Positions 1 to 5,977 of a stretch of DNA of 15,486 nucleotides are shown here, piece by piece; the stretch's first letter is position 1; the number at the start of each line of letters is the position of its first letter. Below the pieces are notes generated by a model. The model was given only the letters and a program-made list of their open reading frames with translations, did no database searches and had not been told where the DNA came from. The stretch comes from Anaerolineae bacterium (GTDB lineage Bacteria; Chloroflexota; Anaerolineae; Aggregatilineales; Phototrophicaceae): NCBI GenBank assembly GCA_020848855.1, contig JADLHH010000290.1, positions 1 to 15,486 on the forward strand, given 5' to 3'. The translations under genes were made by a program, and so were the position numbers.

Positions 1-229
1 GGCGCTGGAAACGCCCCACCTCCTTGTCTCCGACCTGCGGGGCGAGACCATCGAAGATACCATCGACAACCTGCTGGCGCTCGACATCTTCGAAAACCTG
101 TTCACGCAGGTCACGGATGATGGCGGTCGTGAAGCCGAAGCCTCTGCGAAAGGCAAACGCGCCACCGAGGAAATCGCGGCGGTCGTCGTGAATGAAGTTC
201 TCGTGGTCGAGCGCGAAACCGTCGCCTGA
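1..229 (+). CDS. C-terminal end of an unrecognised protein (partial, 5' cut by window edge)
   Basis: An open frame enters from the left edge (first full codon at base 2) and ends at TGA 227-229, giving about 75 residues. The visible part begins ALETPHLLVSDLRGETIED and ends VVNEVLVVERETVA. It is acidic, has amphipathic helical stretches (TIDNLLALDIFENLF) and a charged low-complexity linker rich in Ala, Glu, Lys and Arg before a short hydrophobic beta-like tail. I do not recognise the family. Codon use (G or C in most third positions) matches the other genes, so this frame is more likely real than the other two. The stop codon sits in the loop of a 7-bp hairpin. The next gene, thrS, has its own promoter, so the two need not be co-transcribed. 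Confidence 0.55.
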   Translation, partial: ALETPHLLVSDLRGETIEDTIDNLLALDIFENLFTQVTDDGGREAEASAKGKRATEEIAAVVVNEVLVVERETVA

Positions 230-237
230 CGGCGACG
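220..237 (+). terminator. Hairpin centred on the stop codon of the upstream gene
   Basis: Arms CGTCGCC (220-226) and GGCGACG (231-237) pair perfectly around the loop TGAC, which contains the TGA stop. There is no T-run after it (ATTAAACTCCCC follows), so intrinsic termination is uncertain. It may only be a 3'-end stabilising structure. Confidence 0.3.
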
Positions 238-360
238 ATTAAACTCCCCCCACCGCAACACAACTGATCATCGACCCGCGCGTCGGGTGTCTGCCACGCG
301 CGAGTCCGTCGTTTTCGTCGTCGGGGCGTTCCCTGCCTCCCGGCGAAGCGTGCGCAGAAA

Positions 361-389
361 TTCACGCATTTTCGTTCGCTTGCTATAAT
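361..389 (+). promoter_or_regulatory. Sigma70-type extended -10 promoter of thrS
   Basis: A perfect -10 box TATAAT (384-389) is preceded directly by TGC (381-383), an extended -10. A -35-like TTCACG lies at 361-366 with exactly 17 bp between the boxes. Transcription would start near 396, leaving a leader of about 30 nt with a GGAG ribosome-binding site at 412-415, 10 nt before the thrS ATG. The leader is too short for a T-box riboswitch. The core is nearly repeated upstream of the permease gene (around 2664-2678). Confidence 0.75.
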
Positions 390-425
390 TGCGGCGTTTC
401 ACTACCCACATGGAGCTACCGACTC

Positions 426-2237
426 ATGTCTTCTAATGGCAACTATCAGGACAGCCGACTGTATCGCATCCGGCACTCCGTCTCGCACATTATGGCGCAG
501 GCGGTGTTAGAGCGCTTCCCGGAAGCCAAGATCGCTATCGGTCCCCCGATTGAGGACGGCTTCTATTACGATTTCGACCTGCCGCGCCCGCTGACGGACG
601 AGGACTTGCAGGCGATTGAGAACCGCATGAAGGCGATCATTCGCGGCAACCACGATTTCGCGGTGCGCGAGGTGACGCCCGAAGAAGCACTGGCGTATTT
701 CAAGGATCAGCCGTACAAGCAGGAATTAATCCGCGACCTGGTTTCGGGGCGCGTGGACGAAAACGGCGAGGAGATCGCCGCGCCCGCGTCGAAGATCACG
801 TTCTACACGCAGGATACGTTCACGGATTTGTGCCGGGGACCGCACGTCGCCAACACGCGCGAGATCAACCCGGACGCGATCAACGTCACGTATAAGAAGC
901 CCGCCGGGGCATACTGGCGCGGCGACGAAAAGCGCGAGCAGCTCACGCGCATCTACGGCACGGCTTGGGAGACGCCGGAACAGCTTCAGGATTACCTGAA
1001 CCTGCTGGAAGAAGCCAAGAAGCGCGACCACCGCGTCGTCGGCGAAAAACTCAACCTGTTCACGTTCAGCCCGCTGGTCGGCAAAGGGCTGCCGCTGTGG
1101 AAGCCGAACGGCGCGACGCTGCGCGATACGCTCGAACGCTGGCTGCGGCAGACGCAACTGGATAACGGCTATCTGCCGGTGGTGACGCCGCACATCGGCA
1201 ACCTGAACCTGTACCGCACGTCCGGGCACTACCCGTATTACAAGGACAGCCAGTACGCGCCGATTCAGGTCGAGGAAGAAGAATTTCTCCTCAAGCCGAT
1301 GAACTGCCCGCACCACATCATGATCTACAAGAGCGAGATGCGCTCGTACCGCGACCTGCCGGTGCGCTACGCCGAATTCGGCACGGTATACCGCTACGAG
1401 CAGTCCGGCGAACTGCACGGCTTGACGCGCGTGCGCGGCTTCACGGTCGACGACGCGCACCTGTTCGTGACGCCAGAGCAGCTCCTGGCGGAATTCACGA
1501 AGGCGGTTCGGCTGATCCAGTACGTGTTCAGCACGCTGGGCTTTGCCGATTTCCGCGCCCGCGTCGGCACGCGCGACCCGCAGAGCGAGAAGTACGTTGG
1601 CGGCGATGAAAACTGGAACAAGGCGACGGCGTCGATCATCGAAGTGTGCGACGCGCTGGGGCTGAATTACACGGTCGAGGAAGGCGAAGCCGCCTTCTAC
1701 GGTCCGAAGCTCGATTTCATCGTGCGCGACGTGCTCAAGCGCGAATGGCAGCTTGGCACGGTGCAGGTCGATTACAACCTGCCGGAGCGCTTCGAACTGG
1801 AATATGTCGCCGAGGATGGTTCGCGCCAGCGCCCGATCATGATCCACCGCGCGCCGTTCGGCAGCATGGAGCGCTTCATCGGCATCCTGATCGAGCATTT
1901 CGCCGGCGCGTTCCCGGTGTGGCTGGCTCCGGTGCAGGCGGTGATGATCCCGATCACGGATCGCAACGTCGAATACGCCGAGAGCGTCGCCGCCAAACTG
2001 CGCGAAGCCGGAATGCGCGTGGACGTGGATGCCAGCAAGTCGCGCATGGGGGCGAAGATCGCCATCAACCGCGAGCGCCAGATTCCCTACCTGCTGGTGG
2101 TCGGCGACCGCGACGCGGCGGCGGGCAACGTCAGCGTGCGACTGCGCACGGATGAAGACCTCGGCGCGATGCCGGTCGATCAGTTCGTCGGTATGGCAGC
2201 GGGCATCATCGAAAGCAAGTCGCTGGAGTTGAAGTAG
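426..2237 (+). CDS. thrS: Threonine--tRNA ligase (ThrRS), form without TGS domain
   Basis: Cytoplasmic class II aminoacyl-tRNA synthetase that charges tRNA-Thr with threonine using ATP. The 603 residues align along their length with E. coli ThrRS from its editing domain onward. Editing-site residues are present: H17 and H21 in HSVSH, and C136 and H140 in CRGPH. The catalytic zinc ligands are C294 (in MNCPHH), H345 (in DDAH) and H474 (in IMIHR). Motif 2 Arg is R323 and motif 3 Arg is R483 (GSMERF). The anticodon-binding domain covers about 497-603. The E. coli enzyme has about 60 extra N-terminal residues, the TGS domain; here the protein begins just before the editing domain. The promoter at 361-389 lies where TGS codons would be, so the short start at ATG 426 is favoured. 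The usual downstream partners infC, rpmI and rplT are absent; a PspC gene follows. Confidence 0.97.
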   Translation: MSSNGNYQDSRLYRIRHSVSHIMAQAVLERFPEAKIAIGPPIEDGFYYDFDLPRPLTDEDLQAIENRMKAIIRGNHDFAVREVTPEEALAYFKDQPYKQELIRDLVSGRVDENGEEIAAPASKITFYTQDTFTDLCRGPHVANTREINPDAINVTYKKPAGAYWRGDEKREQLTRIYGTAWETPEQLQDYLNLLEEAKKRDHRVVGEKLNLFTFSPLVGKGLPLWKPNGATLRDTLERWLRQTQLDNGYLPVVTPHIGNLNLYRTSGHYPYYKDSQYAPIQVEEEEFLLKPMNCPHHIMIYKSEMRSYRDLPVRYAEFGTVYRYEQSGELHGLTRVRGFTVDDAHLFVTPEQLLAEFTKAVRLIQYVFSTLGFADFRARVGTRDPQSEKYVGGDENWNKATASIIEVCDALGLNYTVEEGEAAFYGPKLDFIVRDVLKREWQLGTVQVDYNLPERFELEYVAEDGSRQRPIMIHRAPFGSMERFIGILIEHFAGAFPVWLAPVQAVMIPITDRNVEYAESVAAKLREAGMRVDVDASKSRMGAKIAINRERQIPYLLVVGDRDAAAGNVSVRLRTDEDLGAMPVDQFVGMAAGIIESKSLELK

Positions 2238-2244
2238 GATCGCG

Positions 2245-2270
2245 CAGGGATATTCGATGGAATGTCCCTG
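2245..2270 (+). terminator. Stem-loop after thrS
   Basis: A 10-bp stem with one G-U pair: arms 2245-2254 (CAGGGATATT) and 2261-2270 (AATGTCCCTG) around loop CGATGG, starting 7 nt after the thrS stop. Only TT follows directly before CCC, so it is a weak intrinsic terminator candidate or a 3'-end stabiliser. Confidence 0.45.
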
Positions 2271-2304
2271 TTCCCATAACAGATCATGTAACCTTCTCGG
2301 CAAT

Positions 2305-2333
2305 TTTCACGTATAGAAGGATATAACGTGAAA
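2305..2333. promoter_or_regulatory. Inverted repeat and -10-like boxes upstream of the PspC gene
   Basis: TTTCACGT (2305-2312) and ACGTGAAA (2326-2333) form a perfect 8-bp inverted repeat with a 13-bp centre that holds two -10-like hexamers, TATAGA (2312-2317) and TATAAC (2322-2327). The right arm ends just before the ribosome-binding site GAGAGG (2335-2340). This fits either an operator for a dimeric regulator over the promoter or an RNA hairpin near the RBS. No convincing -35 was found. Confidence 0.45.
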
Positions 2334-2346
2334 TGAGAGGCTAACC

Positions 2347-2535
2347 ATGACCAAGAAACTGTATCGTTCGCGCACCGACCGCAAGCTGGCGGGCGTCTGC
2401 GCCGGGCTGGCGGAATACTTCGACGTTGACCCGACGATTGTGCGCATCCTGTTCGTGCTGCTCGCGCTGGCGGGCGGTCCCGGCTTGATCTTCTACATCA
2501 TCCTTGCGCTGCTCATCCCGGAAGAGGGATTCTAG
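2347..2535 (+). CDS. Small PspC-domain membrane protein
   Basis: A 62-residue protein that is essentially one PspC domain (phage-shock-protein C family). It starts MTKKLYRSRTDRKLAGVCAG, the family's typical N-terminus, continues with LAEYFDVDPTIVRILFVL and has one hydrophobic segment at about 33-57 with the characteristic GGPGLIFYIILALLIPE ending. In other bacteria PspC proteins sit in the cytoplasmic membrane and take part in envelope-stress signalling; single-domain versions like this are common and mostly uncharacterised. ATG 2347 has a good GAGAGG ribosome-binding site 6 nt upstream. It lies 109 bp after thrS with an inverted repeat between, and is closed by a strong palindromic terminator, so it is probably a single-gene unit with its own regulation. 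Confidence 0.9.
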   Translation: MTKKLYRSRTDRKLAGVCAGLAEYFDVDPTIVRILFVLLALAGGPGLIFYIILALLIPEEGF

Positions 2536-2560
2536 GCAGCGCCGGAAAACGGTTCACTCG

Positions 2561-2586
2561 CAGGGGAGAGGCGCGCCTCTCCCCTG
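2561..2586. terminator. Perfect 26-bp palindrome, terminator of the PspC gene
   Basis: CAGGGGAGAGGCG is followed at once by its exact reverse complement (2561-2573 and 2574-2586). As RNA it would form a very GC-rich hairpin with a minimal loop, 25 nt after the PspC stop, followed by TTGATTCT. It is the best candidate terminator here. The T-run is imperfect. Confidence 0.65.
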
Positions 2587-2663
2587 TTGATTCTCATCCT
2601 CAGTGAGTTAGCTTACCTGCGTCACGCAAGACTCACCCGCCGTTAATCCCCATCGAGATTCAT

Positions 2664-2678
2664 TTGCTACAATTGCAG
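2664..2678 (+). promoter_or_regulatory. Extended -10 promoter of the permease gene
   Basis: TACAAT (2668-2673) preceded by TGC (2665-2667 reads TGC) makes an extended -10; the surrounding TTGCTACAATTGCAG matches the thrS promoter core TTGCTATAATTGCGG at 13 of 15 positions. No good -35 is seen, which extended -10 promoters can tolerate. The box also lies inside a near-palindrome GCTACAATTGCAGC (2666-2679), a possible operator. Confidence 0.5.
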
Positions 2679-2713
2679 CTATTGCATACAGAATTGACGC
2701 GAGGGCTGGTTTG

Positions 2714-3733
2714 GTGGGTACGGCTTCGCTCCGCCGCCTCGTCCTGCTGGTCATCGGGCTGGGGGCGGCGGTCATCCTGCTGATCGCCCTGCTCGGCACG
2801 GGGGGCGATCTCGGCACGATCCTCAGCATCTACGCGACGCGCTTCCTCGGCATCTTCATCGAAGCCATCCCCTTCCTGCTGCTCGGCACGCTCGCATCCG
2901 GCTTGATCGAGAATTTCGTCAGCCACGACGACATCGCCCGCTGGGTTCCGCACAACCCGGTGCTGGCGACGCTGGTCGGCACGTTCATGGGCTTCGTCTT
3001 CCCGGTGTGCGAATGCGGCGTCGTGCCGGTGGTGCGGCGGCTGTACACCAAAGGGCTGCCGATGTCGGTCGGCGTGACGTTCCTGCTGGCTGCCCCGGCG
3101 CTCAACCCGATCGCGCTGGTCAGCACCTCCGTCGCCTTCGGCTTCGGCGCGGTATTGAGTGGGCGATTCGTGTTCACGGCGCTGGTGGCGCTGGCGGTCG
3201 GACTGGTGTTCGCCGTCGCCGCCCGCCCACAGGATGTACTGCGCCCGTCAACGGTCGTCCCGGTGATGGGCGGCGACGGCGACGTAATTCCACTCTACGC
3301 CCGCGCGCCGCGCAAGCCGCTGCTGGTCGGGCTGCGCGACGCCGTGATCGCAGCGGGTGACGAGTTCTACGAGATGGGGCGCTACCTGATCATCGGCTCG
3401 CTGCTGGCGGCGGCGATGCAGACGCTCATCAGTCAGGATGTGCTGCTGGCGCTCGGTCGCGGTCCGGTCGTCTCGGTGGTCGTCATGCAGGCGCTGGCGT
3501 TCGTGCTGAGCGTGTGCTCGACAGTCGACTCGTTCCTGGCGCTGGCGTTCACCGGCACATTCACCACCGGCTCGATTCTGGCTTTCCTGACGTTCGGACC
3601 AATGGTGGACATCAAGAGCACGCTGATGTTCCTGGGCGTGTTCAAGCGCCGCACCGTCCTGTACCTGATCCTGCTGCCGATGCTGATGACGCTGTTCATC
3701 GGCGTGTGGCTCAATCTGAACGTCGCGTTTTAG
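2714..3733 (+). CDS. YraQ/ArsP-type permease (UPF0718, DUF318 family)
   Basis: Integral membrane protein of about 339 residues with roughly 8-10 hydrophobic segments. It carries the family signature [15 protein letters not shown] early (Cys-Glu-Cys near residues 99-101) and the pseudo-symmetric second-half element [14 protein letters not shown] (Cys near 268), followed by [12 protein letters not shown]. Known relatives include B. subtilis YcgR and the organoarsenical exporter ArsP; substrates of most members are unknown. The next gene encodes the DUF1980 protein that typically accompanies this family (as YcgQ does YcgR), so the two probably form one transport complex. The start is uncertain: GAGGG at 2701-2705 serves GTG 2714 (chosen, 8 nt spacing) or TTG 2711 (5 nt). 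It has its own extended -10 promoter about 40 nt upstream. Confidence 0.88.
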   Translation: MGTASLRRLVLLVIGLGAAVILLIALLGTGGDLGTILSIYATRFLGIFIEAIPFLLLGTLASGLIENFVSHDDIARWVPHNPVLATLVGTFMGFVFPVCECGVVPVVRRLYTKGLPMSVGVTFLLAAPALNPIALVSTSVAFGFGAVLSGRFVFTALVALAVGLVFAVAARPQDVLRPSTVVPVMGGDGDVIPLYARAPRKPLLVGLRDAVIAAGDEFYEMGRYLIIGSLLAAAMQTLISQDVLLALGRGPVVSVVVMQALAFVLSVCSTVDSFLALAFTGTFTTGSILAFLTFGPMVDIKSTLMFLGVFKRRTVLYLILLPMLMTLFIGVWLNLNVAF

Positions 3734-3790
3734 TGCTGAGTACCGAGTGCTGAGGAAAAACTCAGTCCTCAGTCCTCGAACCTCAGTCCT
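3732..3790. repeat. Intergenic repeat: two AGTGCTGAG facing three CTCAGTCCT
   Basis: AGTGCTGAG occurs at 3732-3740 (overlapping the permease stop) and 3746-3754. CTCAGTCCT occurs at 3761-3769, 3768-3776 (overlapping, 7-bp period) and 3782-3790. The two units are largely inverted copies, so CTGAG/CTCAG stems can form around the GAAAAA loop at 3755-3760. The same two units recur between 5922 and 6000. This is a dispersed non-coding repeat; here it sits inside a probable two-gene operon, so it may modulate rather than end transcription. Confidence 0.7.
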
Positions 3791-3799
3791 GGAGTTGTT

Positions 3800-4606
3800 A
3801 TGACCACTATTCCGATGCCCGACGAACACCACGAGCATATTCACCCGCACGACGACCGCCGGACGACAGCGCAGCTATGGGTCAAAGCGCTGCTGATGAT
3901 CGGCTTGGGCGTGTATTTCGTCCACAACATCGCCAGCGGCAGCATCACCAATTACGTCAACGAGCGCTTCGCGTGGCTGTCGTATGTGGCGGCGGCGCTG
4001 TTTTTGCTGATCGGCGGCTTCAGCGCGTGGCACCTGGCGCGTAAACGCGGGCGCGAGCACGGGCACGAGCATGACGCACACGATCATCCCGATCACGTGC
4101 ATGAGCCGATTTCGTGGCGCGTGCTGGCGATCCTCGCCGTGCCGCTGGTGCTGGGCACGCTGATTCCGTCGAAGCCGCTCGGCGCGGAAGCAATCTCCGG
4201 CGGCGTCAGCCTGTCGTCGGCGGCGACGGTCGGCGCGGCGCAGGCGTTCAACGTTCCGCCGGAACAGCGCAACGTGCTCGACTGGCTGCGCGCCTTCAAC
4301 AATGCCGATTACCCATCGTTCGACGGACAGACCGCAAACGTGATCGGCTTCGTGTACAGCGAGCCGAGCTTCGCCCCGGACGAGTTCATGGTGGCGCGTT
4401 TCGCCATTAGCTGCTGCGTCGCCGACGCGACCGCCATCGGCTTGCCCGTCCATTGGGCGAACGCCACCGATTTGCAGCAGGGGCAGTGGATCGAGGTCAA
4501 GGGCGCGTTCAAGGTCAGCGATTTCGGCGGCGACCCGATGCCGGTGATTCAGGCGGAGCGCATCGATCAGGTCGCCCAGCCGGAACACCCCTATCTGTAT
4601 CCGTAA
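3800..4606 (+). CDS. DUF1980/TIGR03943-family membrane protein with His-rich segments (permease partner)
   Basis: 268 residues. Order: a cytoplasm- or surface-facing N-tail with five histidines (H10, H11, H13, H15, H17); hydrophobic segments at about 25-45 and 58-80; a second His-rich loop at 87-101 with seven histidines in fifteen residues; a third hydrophobic segment at about 105-122; then a soluble C-terminal domain (about 150-268) with the family's ISCCVADA element (C205, C206) and a conserved Pro-rich end. This architecture matches the TIGR03943/DUF1980 family, the usual partner of YraQ-type permeases (B. subtilis YcgQ with YcgR). The histidine clusters suggest metal binding, which is inference. 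ATG 3800 has GGAG at 3791-3794. It follows the permease by 66 nt and a short hairpin follows it. Confidence 0.85.
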   Translation: MTTIPMPDEHHEHIHPHDDRRTTAQLWVKALLMIGLGVYFVHNIASGSITNYVNERFAWLSYVAAALFLLIGGFSAWHLARKRGREHGHEHDAHDHPDHVHEPISWRVLAILAVPLVLGTLIPSKPLGAEAISGGVSLSSAATVGAAQAFNVPPEQRNVLDWLRAFNNADYPSFDGQTANVIGFVYSEPSFAPDEFMVARFAISCCVADATAIGLPVHWANATDLQQGQWIEVKGAFKVSDFGGDPMPVIQAERIDQVAQPEHPYLYP

Positions 4607-4628
4607 TTCCGGGCGATAATCACCGCCA

Positions 4629-4648
4629 GCCGGGCGAGCGAACCCGGC
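4629..4648 (+). terminator. Possible terminator after the DUF1980 gene
   Basis: GCCGGG (4629-4634) pairs with CCCGGC (4643-4648) around an 8-nt loop, followed by the T-rich AGCTATTCATTTT. The stem is short and the T-run interrupted, so read-through into the next gene is possible. Confidence 0.4.
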
Positions 4649-4680
4649 AGCTATTCATTTTCAGCCACGTGGAAGGTGCG

Positions 4681-5160
4681 ATGAATTCCAGGCAGAACGC
4701 TGCCCCGCCGTCGCTGCTGAGCCGCATCCGGCGCTACCTGCAGGCGTTGGCGCTGGCGGCGCGCTACACACTGCGCGGCGACAAGCCGCCGCTGCTGCAA
4801 GTGCGCAAGCAGTACCCCGCGCTCGCGGCGTGGTGGGATAAAACTGTTCATCTGGTGGAAGCGGTCGAGCGCAAAGCCAGCGCCAGCCGAATCGACCCGG
4901 CGCAGTTGATCCTGCATATCGACCGGCGCGACATCAGTATGGCGACGATCCTGCAAACCGTGAAGTACCACGCCGGGCGCGAATTCCCCTACCTGATGGC
5001 ACACGACGACCCCTACGGCGCGATCACGCTGCAGGCGACCAACTTCAACGACCGCTATCTGGTGCAGCAGCTCGCCCAGCAGGTGGACGCGCCGCTGCGG
5101 GAATCGGTCGAAGCGCTGGAGCGACATCTCGGAAATATGCCGAATAATAGTAGTTCATAG
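4681..5160 (+). CDS. Conserved-looking hypothetical protein, 159 aa
   Basis: I do not recognise a family. The protein begins MNSRQNAAPPSLLSRIRRYL, has a basic amphipathic N-terminus without a clear signal peptide or membrane segment, and then alternates predicted helices (PALAAWWDKTVHLVEAVERK; YLVQQLAQQVDAPLRESVEA) with a central stretch HIDRRDISMATILQTVKYH. It ends in a low-complexity NNSSS tail. The frame stays open upstream to 4453, but that part overlaps the DUF1980 gene in another frame; ATG 4681 with GGAAGG at 4671-4676 is the better start. Codon use matches its neighbours. It may be co-transcribed with the permease pair if the hairpin at 4629 does not stop polymerase. It is most likely cytoplasmic. 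Confidence 0.75.
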   Translation: MNSRQNAAPPSLLSRIRRYLQALALAARYTLRGDKPPLLQVRKQYPALAAWWDKTVHLVEAVERKASASRIDPAQLILHIDRRDISMATILQTVKYHAGREFPYLMAHDDPYGAITLQATNFNDRYLVQQLAQQVDAPLRESVEALERHLGNMPNNSSS

Positions 5161-5194
5161 ATAGTGTAAATAATTTCTCACAAAAAATTCACAT

Positions 5195-5230
5195 CTCAAT
5201 GGTTGAGCCTCAATCAAATTATGGTACTAT
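5195..5230 (+). promoter_or_regulatory. Promoter of the pilin gene with overlapping repeat
   Basis: TTGAGC (5203-5208) as -35, 16-bp spacing, and TACTAT (5225-5230) as -10, preceded by TGG (an extended -10). The -35 overlaps a small symmetric element: CTCAAT (5195-5200), TTGAG (5203-5207, inverted) and CTCAAT again (5209-5214). This sits in the most AT-rich pocket of the window and could be an operator. The predicted leader is about 47 nt. Confidence 0.55.
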
Positions 5231-5283
5231 GTTCCTAGGTGTACTACTCAGCCAGCTTTCATTATTTATCAGGAGAAGTCATC

Positions 5284-5430
5284 ATGATGTATCAGCCGCG
5301 TGAAGAGGGTCAAGGTCTCGTCGAGTACGCCCTTATCCTCGTATTGGTCGCCGTCGTGGTCATCGTCATTCTGGCGCTGCTCGGACCGGCAATCGGTAAC
5401 ATTTTCTCCAACATCGTCAACACGCTCTAG
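5284..5430 (+). CDS. Flp/Fap-type class IVb prepilin
   Basis: A 48-residue prepilin. After a short charged leader (MMYQPREEG) comes the processing site G-Q with mature residues QGLVEYALIL, placing Glu at position +5 followed by Tyr, the hallmark of Flp pilins cut by a TadV-type prepilin peptidase. A single hydrophobic helix (LILVLVAVVVIVILALLG) and a short polar tail (PAIGNIFSNIVNTL) follow. The product would be exported and assembled by a Tad secretion machine, none of which is encoded in this window. ATG 5284 is chosen (AGGAG at 5271-5275, 8 nt away); ATG 5287 is possible. The frame is open upstream to 5239, but that part is the promoter leader. The dedicated promoter and strong terminator suggest high, separate expression. 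Confidence 0.9.
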   Translation: MMYQPREEGQGLVEYALILVLVAVVVIVILALLGPAIGNIFSNIVNTL

Positions 5431-5452
5431 TCCTGTTCCATCTTCAGCAACG

Positions 5453-5493
5453 AAAATCCGGCGCACCCGCAACGTGCGCCGGATTTTTATTTT
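5453..5493 (+). terminator. Strong Rho-independent terminator of the pilin gene
   Basis: A 14-bp perfect stem, left arm 5453-5466 (AAAATCCGGCGCAC) and right arm 5474-5487 (GTGCGCCGGATTTT), with a 7-nt loop and a T-rich tail running to 5493. It lies 22 nt after the pilin stop. It is the most classical terminator in the window, and since both sides carry A/T runs it could work in both directions. Confidence 0.92.
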
Positions 5494-5554
5494 CCCAAGG
5501 CTGCCTTAATGGTTACTCAATTTTTCGGGGAATTTTCATGAGCGCGTTATGACC

Positions 5555-5577
5555 TTGTGACAATTTTGTGATACAAC
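5555..5577 (+). promoter_or_regulatory. Extended -10 and direct repeat upstream of the small acidic gene
   Basis: TACAAC (5572-5577) preceded by TGA resembles an extended -10. Just upstream, TTGTGACA (5555-5562) and TTGTGATA (5566-5573) form a direct repeat with an 11-bp period, about one DNA turn, which could bind a regulator side by side. No good -35 was found. Confidence 0.4.
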
Positions 5578-5611
5578 TAAGGTATTGACGTGGTTCGAAC
5601 AGCAGGTAGCA

Positions 5612-5917
5612 ATGGCTCCATTAATTGTTGAACTAGAAGCGGCAATGCAAGCCGAAATCATGCCCAAAGTGCTCGACATTCTCGTTGAGATTGCCAAAGA
5701 AGCGCTTTACCACGACGACCGGGAATTCGCCGTCGAAGTGATCGTGCTCGCCCTGCAGTACCCCATGCGCGAGGAAACGCTGGAAGAGGCGGAGAACATG
5801 TTCACCAGTCTCGAAAGCCAGCTCTGCCCGCGCGTCATCCACGACGCGTGGGATCAGGCGCAGCGCATGACGCTCGAAGACATGATCGCCCACGTTCAGG
5901 AACACGCCACCGAATAA
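5612..5917 (+). CDS. Small acidic all-helical hypothetical protein
   Basis: 101 residues starting MAPLIVELEAAMQAEIMPKV. It is strongly acidic and probably entirely helical (VLDILVEIAKEALYHDD; TLEEAENMFTSLESQL; TLEDMIAHVQEHATE), without signal peptide or membrane segment. I do not recognise the family; helical repeat-like scaffold or partner-binding proteins look similar, but nothing is specific. The frame is open up to a TTG at 5585, but that codon lies about where transcription should begin and has AAGG only 2 nt away, so ATG 5612 is preferred although its ribosome-binding site (AGGT) is weak. It converges with htpG, sharing the repeat-based terminator at 5922-5977. Confidence 0.7.
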   Translation: MAPLIVELEAAMQAEIMPKVLDILVEIAKEALYHDDREFAVEVIVLALQYPMREETLEEAENMFTSLESQLCPRVIHDAWDQAQRMTLEDMIAHVQEHATE

Positions 5918-5921
5918 AAAC

Positions 5922-5977
5922 AGGACTGAGTAGAGCCTTCTCCGCCGATCCGTCCCTCAGCACAAACACTCAGTCCT
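5922..5977. terminator. Shared two-way terminator built from the dispersed repeat
   Basis: AGGACTGAGT (5922-5931) and ACTCAGTCCT (5968-5977) are a perfect 10-bp inverted repeat with a 36-nt loop. Read leftward, the stem is followed by GTTTTTATT, ideal for ending htpG transcripts. Read rightward it is followed by CAGTTCTTTCGCTTCT, weaker, for the small acidic gene. The long loop lowers certainty. Confidence 0.6.

Noticed and set aside
111..365. Minus-strand 84-codon frame between the first gene and thrS
   Set aside because: Very Arg-rich without any domain, overlaps the upstream gene and the thrS -35; no ribosome-binding site.
390..425. T-box riboswitch for thrS
   Set aside because: The leader after the predicted start is only about 30 nt, far too short for a T-box, and no specifier loop or T-box sequence is present.
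726..2303. Long minus-strand open frame (525 codons) opposite thrS
   Set aside because: Its translation is rich in Arg, His, Asp and Val without domain features, typical of the antisense of a GC-rich gene; thrS on the other strand is certain.
3761..3790. CRISPR or tandem-repeat array
   Set aside because: Units are 7-14 bp, overlapping and in mixed orientation without regular spacers, so not a CRISPR array.
4453..4680. N-terminal extension of the 159-residue protein
   Set aside because: It runs within the DUF1980 gene and its composition (Arg, Gly, Gln rich) is that of an out-of-frame shadow.
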